Assembly (NCBI GenBank): GCA_044377005.1
Contig: JBILJV010000060.1
Span: forward strand, 1 to 13,593
Length of the DNA stretch: 13,593 nt
DNA from: JABMMZ01 sp044377005
Lineage (GTDB): Bacteria > Bacteroidota > Bacteroidia > NS11-12g > UBA955
Direction of reading: 5' to 3'
Below, one piece after another: positions 7,485 to 13,593 of the stretch. Positions within the stretch are counted from its first letter, which is position 1. The number at the start of each line of letters is the position of its first letter. A program made the translations under genes and the position numbers. The notes under the pieces were generated by a model that saw only the letters and a program-made list of their open reading frames with translations, had not been told where the DNA came from and ran no database searches.

Positions 7485-8060
7485 ATGAATATTATAGAAT
7501 TTATCACACAACCTTGGCCATGGTATGTAGCAGGACCATTGATTGGATTAACAGTGCCAACATTATTGATTTTAGGGAACAAAACTTTTGGAATTAGCTC
7601 ATCAATGCGACACGTTTGTGCCGCTTGTATTCCAGCTAAAATCCCATTCTTTCAGTATGATTGGAAAAAAGAAATTTGGAATTTGGTATTTGTTTTAGGG
7701 GTTTTCTTTGGGGCAGTAATTGCAACTCAGTTGTTTTCCAATCCAGAAGACATTATCGTGAGTGAAAAATTAGTCAATGACATTAAACAATATGGCATTA
7801 CAGATTACAGTCAATTGGTACCCACAGATATTATTAATTGGGAATCATTAATAACTTTAAGAGGGTTTATAATGATTGTAATTGGAGGATTTATGGTTGG
7901 TTTTGGAACCCGATATGGTGGTGGATGCACAAGTGGACATGCTATTATGGGACTTTCTAGCTTACAATGGCCTTCATTAGTTGCAACATGTTGCTTTATG
8001 TTAGGCGGTATTGTTATGGCCAATTTTATTTTACCTTTTATTTTATCAATACAATTTTAA
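7485..8060 (+). CDS. YeeE/YedE family sulfur transporter, first half-protein
   Basis: Inner-membrane half-transporter of the YeeE/YedE family (relatives: TsuA thiosulfate transporter, PmpA-type proteins), likely importing thiosulfate or a sulfane-sulfur species. In 191 residues there are about four to five membrane segments. MRHVCAACIPAK (C45, C48) and the family signature GFGTRYGGGCTSGHAIMG (C148) supply the Cys residues that are thought to relay thiosulfate in this family; C169 and C170 sit in the last helix. The full-length family members are about 350 residues, so this is one half. The other half is the next gene, 12 nt downstream. It is the first gene of the unit with its own operator and promoter. 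Confidence 0.88.
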   Translation: MNIIEFITQPWPWYVAGPLIGLTVPTLLILGNKTFGISSSMRHVCAACIPAKIPFFQYDWKKEIWNLVFVLGVFFGAVIATQLFSNPEDIIVSEKLVNDIKQYGITDYSQLVPTDIINWESLITLRGFIMIVIGGFMVGFGTRYGGGCTSGHAIMGLSSLQWPSLVATCCFMLGGIVMANFILPFILSIQF

Positions 8061-8072
8061 ACAAGAAAAATT

Positions 8073-8561
8073 ATGCAAGAAAAACAAGAATATCAAGTTA
8101 GATCAACGGATGCAGTTTGTGTCAATGAAAGTCAAATAAAAGACAAATGGTATAGCAATATCAAGTATCTTATAGTTGGTATCTCTTTTGGTTTCATCTT
8201 TGTAAAAGCTGAAATCGTAAGTTGGTTCAGAATACAAGAAATGTTCAGATTTCAATCTTTTCACATGTATGGCGTTATCGGAAGCGCTGTTATTGTTGGA
8301 ATGATATCAGTTTGGATTATCAAAAAATTTAAAATCAAATCAATTCAAGGTGAACCAATTGTCATTCAAGACAAAACCTTCAATAAAGGTCAAATTTATG
8401 GTGCGTTAATTTTTGGATTTGGTTGGGCTTTAACAGGAGCTTGTCCAGGACCATTGTTTGCGCAAATTGGAACAGGTGCAACGGTAATTTCAATAACCTT
8501 GTTAAGTGCCATTTTGGGAACTTGGGTTTATGGCTATTTCAGAGATAAACTACCACATTAA
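8073..8561 (+). CDS. YeeE/YedE family sulfur transporter, second half-protein (DUF6691-type)
   Basis: Partner half of the preceding transporter. It has 162 residues, with membrane segments at roughly 30-50, 65-85, 108-128 and 135-155. The signature GFGWALTGACPGPLFAQIGTG carries C124, equivalent to the GGCTSGH Cys of the first half. An extra Cys (C16) lies in the hydrophilic N-terminal tail. Split pairs of this kind are known in bacteria (PmpA/PmpB-like) and are taken to form one pore with the two halves related by pseudo-symmetry; that assembly is inferred here from the tight spacing (12 nt before, 11 nt after). Confidence 0.85.
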   Translation: MQEKQEYQVRSTDAVCVNESQIKDKWYSNIKYLIVGISFGFIFVKAEIVSWFRIQEMFRFQSFHMYGVIGSAVIVGMISVWIIKKFKIKSIQGEPIVIQDKTFNKGQIYGALIFGFGWALTGACPGPLFAQIGTGATVISITLLSAILGTWVYGYFRDKLPH

Positions 8562-8572
8562 TTAATTAGAAT

Positions 8573-9658
8573 ATGGAAAACAATAAACAGCCCTTGAATT
8601 CGAAAGAAAAGGATTTACTAAAAATAATACAAAGTTTAATTTCGGTTATCTTATTATTTATTTTTTCAATCGTTGTTGTGTTGATTTTCTTTATCTATCA
8701 ACCAGATTTTAGTTCATGGTTTGGAGAAAATGAGGAGGAGAAAAAGAGTGAACAATCTGTCAATAGTATAACAGAATCAACACCACAAGTTCCTCAAGAT
8801 GATTTTTGGAAACCGGCATTAATTACAGATGATTTATCACCTGAAATAAAAGCACAAATTGAATATGGGAAAGAATTAATTGTTCATACTTCCAAATATT
8901 TAGGACCAAAAGGTTCGGTAAAACCAATCAGCAATGGAATGAATTGCCAAAATTGTCACTTAGATGCAGGAACAAAACCTTGGGGAAATAATTATGGGGC
9001 TGTGTTTTCTACTTATCCCAAATACAGGGCTAGAAGTGGGAGTAAAGAGGATTTAACCAAAAGAGTGAATGATTGTTTTGAGAGAAGTTTAAATGGGAAA
9101 CCTTTGAAAGAAGACAGTAAAGAAATGATTGCGATTAAAGCATACATTGAATTTATTGGAAAAGAAGTTCCCAAAGGCGAAAAACCCAAAGGTTCTGGAA
9201 TCTATGATTTATCTTTTTTAGACCGTCCAATTGATCCAATTAAAGGGAAAGTGTTGTATGAAGGTAAGTGTCAAACTTGTCATCAAGCAAACGGTGAAGG
9301 GCAAATGAATGCAGATGGTACAGAATATTTGTTTCCACCTTTGTGGGGTAAAAACTCTTATAATCATGGCGCAGGCTTATACAGAATGAGCAGAATGGCA
9401 GGTTATATTAGATACAATATGCCTCAAGGTGCAAGTTTTGCTAATCCTCAATTAACAGATGAAGAAGCTTGGGACATTGCAGCTTACATTAATTCTCAAG
9501 AAAGACCTACTAAAAGTTTGAAAAATGATTGGCCTAAAATTGAAGAAAAGCCTTTCGATCATCCTTTTGGTCCATTTGCTGATAAGTTTTCAGAAGCTGA
9601 ACATAAATTTGGTCCTTATCAACCTATAGTGGATGCCAAAAAACAAAACAAAAAATAA
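8573..9658 (+). CDS. tsdA: TsdA-like diheme cytochrome c (thiosulfate dehydrogenase / tetrathionate reductase)
   Basis: Periplasmic diheme cytochrome that interconverts two thiosulfates and tetrathionate. Residues about 20-42 form an uncleaved membrane anchor, followed by a charged Glu/Lys/Ser-rich linker and two c-type domains. Heme 1: CQNCH (C125, C128, H129) within NGMNCQNCHLDAG. Heme 2: CQTCH (C233, C236, H237). VNDCFERSLNG places C168 39 residues after H129, where TsdA enzymes have the unusual Cys axial ligand of heme 1. RYNMPQG gives M283 as probable heme 2 ligand, with Asn before it; I recall the same Asn-Met pair in Campylobacter TsdA. The YPKYRARSG segment is also typical of TsdA. 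It lies 11 nt after the transporter pair and 4 nt before the DsrE-like gene. The reaction direction in the cell cannot be told from sequence. Confidence 0.85.
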   Translation: MENNKQPLNSKEKDLLKIIQSLISVILLFIFSIVVVLIFFIYQPDFSSWFGENEEEKKSEQSVNSITESTPQVPQDDFWKPALITDDLSPEIKAQIEYGKELIVHTSKYLGPKGSVKPISNGMNCQNCHLDAGTKPWGNNYGAVFSTYPKYRARSGSKEDLTKRVNDCFERSLNGKPLKEDSKEMIAIKAYIEFIGKEVPKGEKPKGSGIYDLSFLDRPIDPIKGKVLYEGKCQTCHQANGEGQMNADGTEYLFPPLWGKNSYNHGAGLYRMSRMAGYIRYNMPQGASFANPQLTDEEAWDIAAYINSQERPTKSLKNDWPKIEEKPFDHPFGPFADKFSEAEHKFGPYQPIVDAKKQNKK

Positions 9659-9662
9659 TCTC

Positions 9663-10085
9663 ATGAAAAAAATAATTCTAATCTCTACAGTGTTAATTTC
9701 ACTTGTGTCTATAATAGCATTTACAAACAAAAAAGAAAAACAACACCGCATTGTTTTTCAATTTACAAATGCAGACACAATGCAACAAAAAGCCTTTACC
9801 AAACAATTACAAAATATTACAGACTATTGGCCCAATGTTAAAATAGAAGTGGTGGTGTACAACAAAGGATTGGAATATTTGATGACTGATTTTTCTAAAC
9901 ATATAACAGAAATTGAGTCATTAAAAGCAAAAGGGGTTAACTTTGTTGTTTGCGAAAATACAATGAAACAGCGAAAAATAGATAAATCAAAATTTATACA
10001 ATCTGTAACCTATATTCCTGCTGGAATTATTGAAATAGTAGAGAAGCAAGAACAAGGTTGGAGTTATGTAAAAGGAGGGTATTAA
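9663..10085 (+). CDS. Exported DsrE-like sulfur-carrier protein
   Basis: DsrE/DsrF-superfamily protein of 140 residues; relatives carry sulfane sulfur on a Cys in sulfur-relay pathways. The start is taken at ATG 9663, which follows the cytochrome stop by 4 nt and opens with a classic signal or anchor (MKKIILISTV, hydrophobic to residue 20). An upstream ATG at 9633 overlaps the cytochrome and would spoil the signal peptide. The fold core reads RIVFQFTNAD, then IEVVVYNKGLEYL, then VNFVVCENTM, with the single Cys of the mature part at C97 in the family position. The C-terminus EKQEQGWSYVKGGY is also family-typical. Most well-studied DsrE proteins are cytoplasmic, so export is notable. Its stop is 1 nt before the SoxB-like start, suggesting translational coupling and possibly a direct partnership. 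Confidence 0.8.
   Translation: MKKIILISTVLISLVSIIAFTNKKEKQHRIVFQFTNADTMQQKAFTKQLQNITDYWPNVKIEVVVYNKGLEYLMTDFSKHITEIESLKAKGVNFVVCENTMKQRKIDKSKFIQSVTYIPAGIIEIVEKQEQGWSYVKGGY
10072..10079 (+). promoter_or_regulatory. Strong Shine-Dalgarno for the SoxB-like gene, inside the DsrE-like ORF
   Basis: AAGGAGGG ends 7 nt before ATG 10087 and is read as the Lys-Gly-Gly codons at the end of the upstream protein. Most genes in this window have no such element, as is usual in Bacteroidota, so this one stands out and supports the chosen start. Confidence 0.55.
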
Positions 10086-10086
10086 T

Positions 10087-11778
10087 ATGAAGAATAATAA
10101 TAGAAGAAATTTTTTAAAGTCTTTAGGGACAATAGGATTAGGTGCTACAGTTATAGCGCCTATTTCTGTTTTAGCGGACAATGCTAAAAATGAAAATGTA
10201 GACAACGCTTACGCCAAAGATGAGGTAATAAAAGTGAATATATTACAAACGACTGATATTCATTGTCAAGTTCATCCTCACGATGAGTTATTTTGGGAAA
10301 ATAATCAATCCGTATTTAGAAAAACTGGAGGTTATGCCCAAATTACAACTTTACTTAATCAACTAAGAAAGAAACACAAACATACTTTTTCAATTGATAC
10401 AGGAGATATGTTCCAAGGGAGTGAACTAAGTATGAAAACGACTGGTAAAGCATTTGTTCCAATTTTAAATGCCATGAATTATGATTTATATCTACCCGGA
10501 AATTGGGAGGTAATTTATGGTAAAAGAAGCATGCAAACACTTTTGGGTTCGTTAAATGCACCTAAAATATGTGCCAATATGTACCATGATTTAGGCGAAG
10601 GCAAAAGAGGTGAATTGATATTTCAACCTTACCATATTTGGAATGTGGCAGGTGTTAAAGTTGGATTTATTGGCTATACAGACCCATTGGTACCAATCAG
10701 ACAAAGCCCTAACTATAGCAAAGGGATTCTTTATACCAAACCTGAAGAAAATTTGGCGCATTACGTTGATGTTTTAAAAAATCAAGAACAATGCGCAGCT
10801 ATTATGATAATTGCACATTTAGGATTGTCACAACAAATTGCTTTAGCAAATATGCCTGAATGTGAAGGTGTTTCTTATATTTTAGGTGGAGATACGCACG
10901 AAAGAGTAAGAGTCCCTATTCAGTGTAAGTATTCCAAAGTTGTGGAGCCTGGAGCATTTGGATCTTTTATCGGTAATTTAGAATTAAGTATTAAAAATGG
11001 CGTTTTAATTAGTGATAAATACGATTTGATAGAAGTTAAAAGCAATGCGTTGAAACCCAACAAAGAGGTGCTTTCTATTATTTCCGAAAATGAACATTTA
11101 TACAAGGAACATATCAATGAAATAGTTGGTTATAGTAAATTGCCATTATACCGTTATTTTGTGATTGAAAATCCAATTGATACAATGATAGTGGAAGCAC
11201 TTAAATGGAAATTTAGTGATATTGATGTGGTTTTGTCCAATGGATTTAGATTTTGTCCACCTCGTTCTACACCAGACAAAACTGGAAATATTCCAATAAC
11301 TAATGGTTATTTATTCGATATGCTGCCTATTGATAGCAATATTAGAATTGGAAAAGTGACTGGTGCACAAATCAGTAAATGGCTCGAAAAAGAATTAAAC
11401 AATGTATTTGCAAAAGATGCAATGAAACGATTTGGAGGTTGGGTTGTAAAGTTTGATGGAATGAAAGTTGAGTTTAAAGCTTTTGCTGAAGAAGGTCAAA
11501 GAGTACAAAAGGTTGTAATTAATGGTGAACCTTTGAATTTAGAAAAAACTTATCAAATATTAGCCTGCGAAAGAGATGGAGATCCAGAAGATATGCTTTG
11601 CCGAATGAAAAATGTAAAAGAACCAAAAACATTACCGAATACACTTCATCAAACCATGAAAGAGTATTTAAAAGCATTTTCTCCTATTTCTCCCGTAGCA
11701 AAACATAATGCAGTGGCATTGGATGCCCCTGAAACATTATTAACTCAGGTGTATGGGGTTGACTATACTTTCAGATAA
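10087..11778 (+). CDS. SoxB-like Tat-exported metallohydrolase (5'-nucleotidase superfamily)
   Basis: Probable periplasmic hydrolase of sulfur conjugates, related to SoxB, the dimanganese thiosulfohydrolase that releases sulfate from Cys-bound thiosulfonate. Residues 6-12 (RRNFLKS) form a twin-arginine signal. The metallophosphatase domain shows D57 and H59 (TTDIH), G106-D107, N139 (GNWE), H244 (IIAHLG), and D269/H271 (GGDTHE). True 5'-nucleotidases have GNHE, whose His is catalytic; the Trp here is the SoxB-type change. From about residue 345 a 5'-nucleotidase C-terminal domain follows (LSNGFRFCPPR, DMLPIDSNIRIGKVTG). The length of 563 fits SoxB. The last metal motif has Asp where GHxH has its first His. 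Because SoxYZ, the normal SoxB carrier, is not encoded nearby, the substrate may differ. A nucleotidase-like role is the less likely alternative. Confidence 0.8.
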   Translation: MKNNNRRNFLKSLGTIGLGATVIAPISVLADNAKNENVDNAYAKDEVIKVNILQTTDIHCQVHPHDELFWENNQSVFRKTGGYAQITTLLNQLRKKHKHTFSIDTGDMFQGSELSMKTTGKAFVPILNAMNYDLYLPGNWEVIYGKRSMQTLLGSLNAPKICANMYHDLGEGKRGELIFQPYHIWNVAGVKVGFIGYTDPLVPIRQSPNYSKGILYTKPEENLAHYVDVLKNQEQCAAIMIIAHLGLSQQIALANMPECEGVSYILGGDTHERVRVPIQCKYSKVVEPGAFGSFIGNLELSIKNGVLISDKYDLIEVKSNALKPNKEVLSIISENEHLYKEHINEIVGYSKLPLYRYFVIENPIDTMIVEALKWKFSDIDVVLSNGFRFCPPRSTPDKTGNIPITNGYLFDMLPIDSNIRIGKVTGAQISKWLEKELNNVFAKDAMKRFGGWVVKFDGMKVEFKAFAEEGQRVQKVVINGEPLNLEKTYQILACERDGDPEDMLCRMKNVKEPKTLPNTLHQTMKEYLKAFSPISPVAKHNAVALDAPETLLTQVYGVDYTFR

Positions 11779-11815
11779 GAAAAAGAGGTAATTTTTATTT
11801 AAAATATTTTCTTAG

Positions 11816-11860
11816 GGTAACTAATGTTACATTTTCTAAGTTCTATTATATAGAAATTTG
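11816..11860 (+). promoter_or_regulatory. Crp/Fnr-type operator plus -7 octamer, unit 3
   Basis: GGTAACTAATGTTACA (11816-11831) contains the perfect inverted repeat GTAAC-TAAT-GTTAC and differs from TGTAAC-N4-GTTACA at one base. The octamer at 11853-11860 is GAAATTTG (TAnnTTTG with one mismatch), again exactly 21 nt after the palindrome. No TTG is present in the -33 window. The ATG of the porin gene is only 12 nt past the octamer, so the transcript would have a very short leader. The remaining bases between 11779 and 11815 are AT-rich without a clear terminator. Confidence 0.6.
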
Positions 11861-11871
11861 CACCTAATTTT

Positions 11872-13314
11872 ATGAATATTATTTCTTTTACAAAAGCTTT
11901 ATTTTTAATTTTCGTTTTTGTTATTTCGATTTCCCTAAATGCACAACACCAAGAAATTAATGAAAATCCTCAGGTATGGAAAGGGAAACAACATGACAGT
12001 TTAAGTAAACATGAAGATAATTTCCTTCAAGCATTTAAAAAGGGGCATGCAAGTGGTCATTTAAGGTATTTTTTTATGAATACCCAAAATCAAGGAGAAT
12101 TAACCGATTATTTTGCCAATGCTATAGGAGGTGGTTTAAAATTTGAAACAGCCAAATTTCATAATTTTCAGTTTGGTGTAAGTGGATTTTACATATTCAA
12201 TATTGGTTCATCAAATTTGAACTACCCAGATCCAAGTACTGGACAAATTAATAGATATGAAATTGGTCTTTTTGATATTTCTGATTATCATAATAAATAC
12301 CATATGGACAGATTGGAAGAACTTTATATAAAATATAATTTTAAATCTTCAAAATTTCAATTTGGAAAACAAATGATTAATACGCCATTTATTAATCTTC
12401 AAGATGGCAGAATGAGACCTACAGAAGTTGAGGCTTTATGGGCAGATATAAAAATAAACAAAAAAATTAGTTTCGAGGGTGGTTATATTTTTAATATTTC
12501 ACCTAGAAGTACATTGAAGTTTTACTCTGTACCACATTCTATTGGCGTTTACCCATCGGGAGTTAACATACTTGGAAAACCTTCTAATTATAAAGGTAAT
12601 TTATCATCAAAAGGGATACTTCATTTTGGGTTTAATGCCAAAGTTGCCAAAAATTTAAATGTACAAATTTGGGATTTGTTGGCTGAGAATATATTTCATT
12701 CTGTGTATTTTGAGGCCAATTATAAGCGCACATTGAGTCCAAGTCACGAATTAAACTTTGGGTTTCAGTCGGTGTATCAACATGCTTTAAACAATGGAGG
12801 AAACGATAGTTTTCATAAAACCTATTTTCCCACTTCCGAAAGAGGATTAACCTTTGGTGGCAGAATTGGGATTAAACACAAAAGATATTCAATAAGTGCC
12901 AACTATAACAGAATTACAGCACATGGCCGTTATTTGATGCCTCGTGAATGGGGAAGAGATCCATTTTATACCTTTTTGCCTAGAGAGAGAAACGAGGGTT
13001 TGGGAGATGTGAATGCATTGGTGTTAAAATCTTCATTTCAACCCTTGAACTCCAATTTTAAATACAGTTTAGGTGCCGGCTATTTCGATTTACCAGATGT
13101 TAAAAATGTGCGACTTAACAAATATGGTATGCCTTCCTACTATCAAATAAATGCAGATGTAAGGTATCACTTCAAAGGAGAATTAGAAGGGTTTGATTTA
13201 CAAGTATTGTGGGTGCATAAAATAAATGCTTATAATGGGTTTTTAGAAAACCGATTTTTAATCAATAAAGTAAACATGAATAATTTAAATGTTATTCTAA
13301 ACTTTCACTTTTAA
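11872..13314 (+). CDS. Outer-membrane porin (OprD-like beta-barrel)
   Basis: Probable outer-membrane channel of 480 residues. A signal peptide ends at LNAQ (about residue 24), and a short soluble segment is followed by a run of alternating hydrophobic beta-strands ending in a terminal Phe (NFHF), as in barrel proteins inserted by the BAM machine. Motifs shared, from memory, with OprD-like porins of Bacteroidota and Epsilonproteobacteria include NRYEIGLFDISD, DRLEELYIKY, NTPFINLQDGRMRPTE, ISPRST, GRYLMPREWGRDPF, RERNEGLGD and LNKYGMPSYYQ. It has its own promoter with the same operator as the two sulfur units, so it most likely lets the sulfur substrate or product of that pathway cross the outer membrane; the specificity is not visible. 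No strong terminator follows: the best hairpin, AATAC-ATGAA-GTATT at 13323-13337, is short. Confidence 0.8.
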   Translation: MNIISFTKALFLIFVFVISISLNAQHQEINENPQVWKGKQHDSLSKHEDNFLQAFKKGHASGHLRYFFMNTQNQGELTDYFANAIGGGLKFETAKFHNFQFGVSGFYIFNIGSSNLNYPDPSTGQINRYEIGLFDISDYHNKYHMDRLEELYIKYNFKSSKFQFGKQMINTPFINLQDGRMRPTEVEALWADIKINKKISFEGGYIFNISPRSTLKFYSVPHSIGVYPSGVNILGKPSNYKGNLSSKGILHFGFNAKVAKNLNVQIWDLLAENIFHSVYFEANYKRTLSPSHELNFGFQSVYQHALNNGGNDSFHKTYFPTSERGLTFGGRIGIKHKRYSISANYNRITAHGRYLMPREWGRDPFYTFLPRERNEGLGDVNALVLKSSFQPLNSNFKYSLGAGYFDLPDVKNVRLNKYGMPSYYQINADVRYHFKGELEGFDLQVLWVHKINAYNGFLENRFLINKVNMNNLNVILNFHF

Positions 13315-13593
13315 TCAAGATCAATACATGAAGTATTCTAAAACGTCTTATTTTTGATAAATTTTTTGTTTAACGAACTGAAAAAATAGTATATATATAC
13401 TAAAAATATGGCGTTTCCTTTAGATTAAGGATGATTATTTAATAAATACTATATATAAAAAAATATTTAATCGTTTGATTATTAGTTTTTTAAAAAAACT
13501 AATAAAATTATGTTAATCCTGATTGTTATCAGTTTTATTGATTTTTGGGTTTAAGTTGTATTTATTTATAACTAGTAATCAAGGTGTTGTGAA
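13315..13593. other. AT-rich non-coding region at right edge, with small palindromes
   Basis: No plausible gene was seen on either strand. It holds TAGTATATATATACTA, a perfect 16-bp palindrome at 13387-13402; an 11-bp-armed inverted repeat of the form ATTAG-T6 / A6-CTAAT around one base at 13481-13503; and CTGAT-TGTT-ATCAG at 13519-13532 followed by TTTT, flanked by AATAAAA (13501) and TTTTATT (13533). These could be weak terminators or binding sites for a gene starting beyond the edge, or just effects of base composition. Confidence 0.4.

Noticed and set aside
6233..8023. Minus-strand ORFs within SQR and YeeE genes (6233-6472, 6881-7087, 7811-8023)
   Set aside because: They are antisense to genes with clear family motifs and show no features of their own.
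9633..9662. ATG 9633 as start of the DsrE-like gene
   Set aside because: It overlaps the cytochrome gene and would put a hydrophilic stretch before an obvious MKK-type signal peptide.
13408..13428. Tiny ORF of six codons in the right-edge spacer
   Set aside because: It is too short and has no supporting signal.
1..13593. CRISPR array, tRNA, rRNA, IS element or integrase
   Set aside because: No spaced direct repeats, no tRNA-like cloverleaf, no transposase or recombinase ORF was recognised. The lysA duplication has no terminal inverted repeats or target-site signs of a transposon.

Overview
The window looks like a chromosomal piece of a Bacteroidota member, probably Flavobacteriales-like. 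The evidence is the low G+C content, secreted repeat proteins, a type IX secretion (T9SS) type A C-terminal domain, signal peptides ending in AQ or CQ, the near absence of Shine-Dalgarno sequences, and promoter octamers of the Bacteroidota form TAnnTTTG. This taxonomic call is an inference, because no rRNA or other marker gene is present.

Left part (1-5211). The 3' end of lysA (diaminopimelate decarboxylase) enters from the left edge. It is followed by a secreted protein made of seven propeller-like repeats, and then by a second, headless copy of the last 54 codons of lysA. The two lysA ends are the same length (165 nt) and about 78 % identical. This implies that the propeller gene arrived through recombination at the lysA 3' end. 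A bidirectional hairpin terminator closes this unit against a convergent 1100-residue secreted protein with 14 GloVer-type repeats, four Cys repeats and a T9SS sorting domain.

Right part (5290-13314). Eight collinear genes form an apparent inorganic-sulfur module: a TauE/SafE sulfite-type exporter, a type II-like sulfide:quinone oxidoreductase, a split YeeE/YedE sulfur-transporter pair, a TsdA-like membrane-anchored diheme cytochrome c, an exported DsrE-like protein, a Tat-exported SoxB-like metallohydrolase, and an outer-membrane porin. The genes fall into three transcription units (5341-7420, 7485-11778, 11872-13314). No soxYZ, soxXA or soxCD is present here.

The most notable structure is regulatory. 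Each of the three units is preceded by a 16-bp palindrome close to TGTAAC-N4-GTTACA, and in all three a spacer of exactly 21 nt separates it from a TAnnTTTG-like octamer. None of the three has a TTG -33 element in the normal window. This is the geometry expected of class II activation by a Crp/Fnr-type regulator, so the three units probably form one regulon. A reasonable working model is as follows. The porin admits thiosulfate or other sulfur compounds. The TsdA-like cytochrome and SQR oxidise them and feed electrons to respiration. The exported DsrE-like protein carries sulfane sulfur in place of SoxYZ. The SoxB-like enzyme hydrolyses the conjugates. YeeE/YedE and TauE/SafE move sulfur species across the inner membrane.

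The last 280 bp (13315-13593) are very AT-rich, with small palindromes and no recognisable gene.
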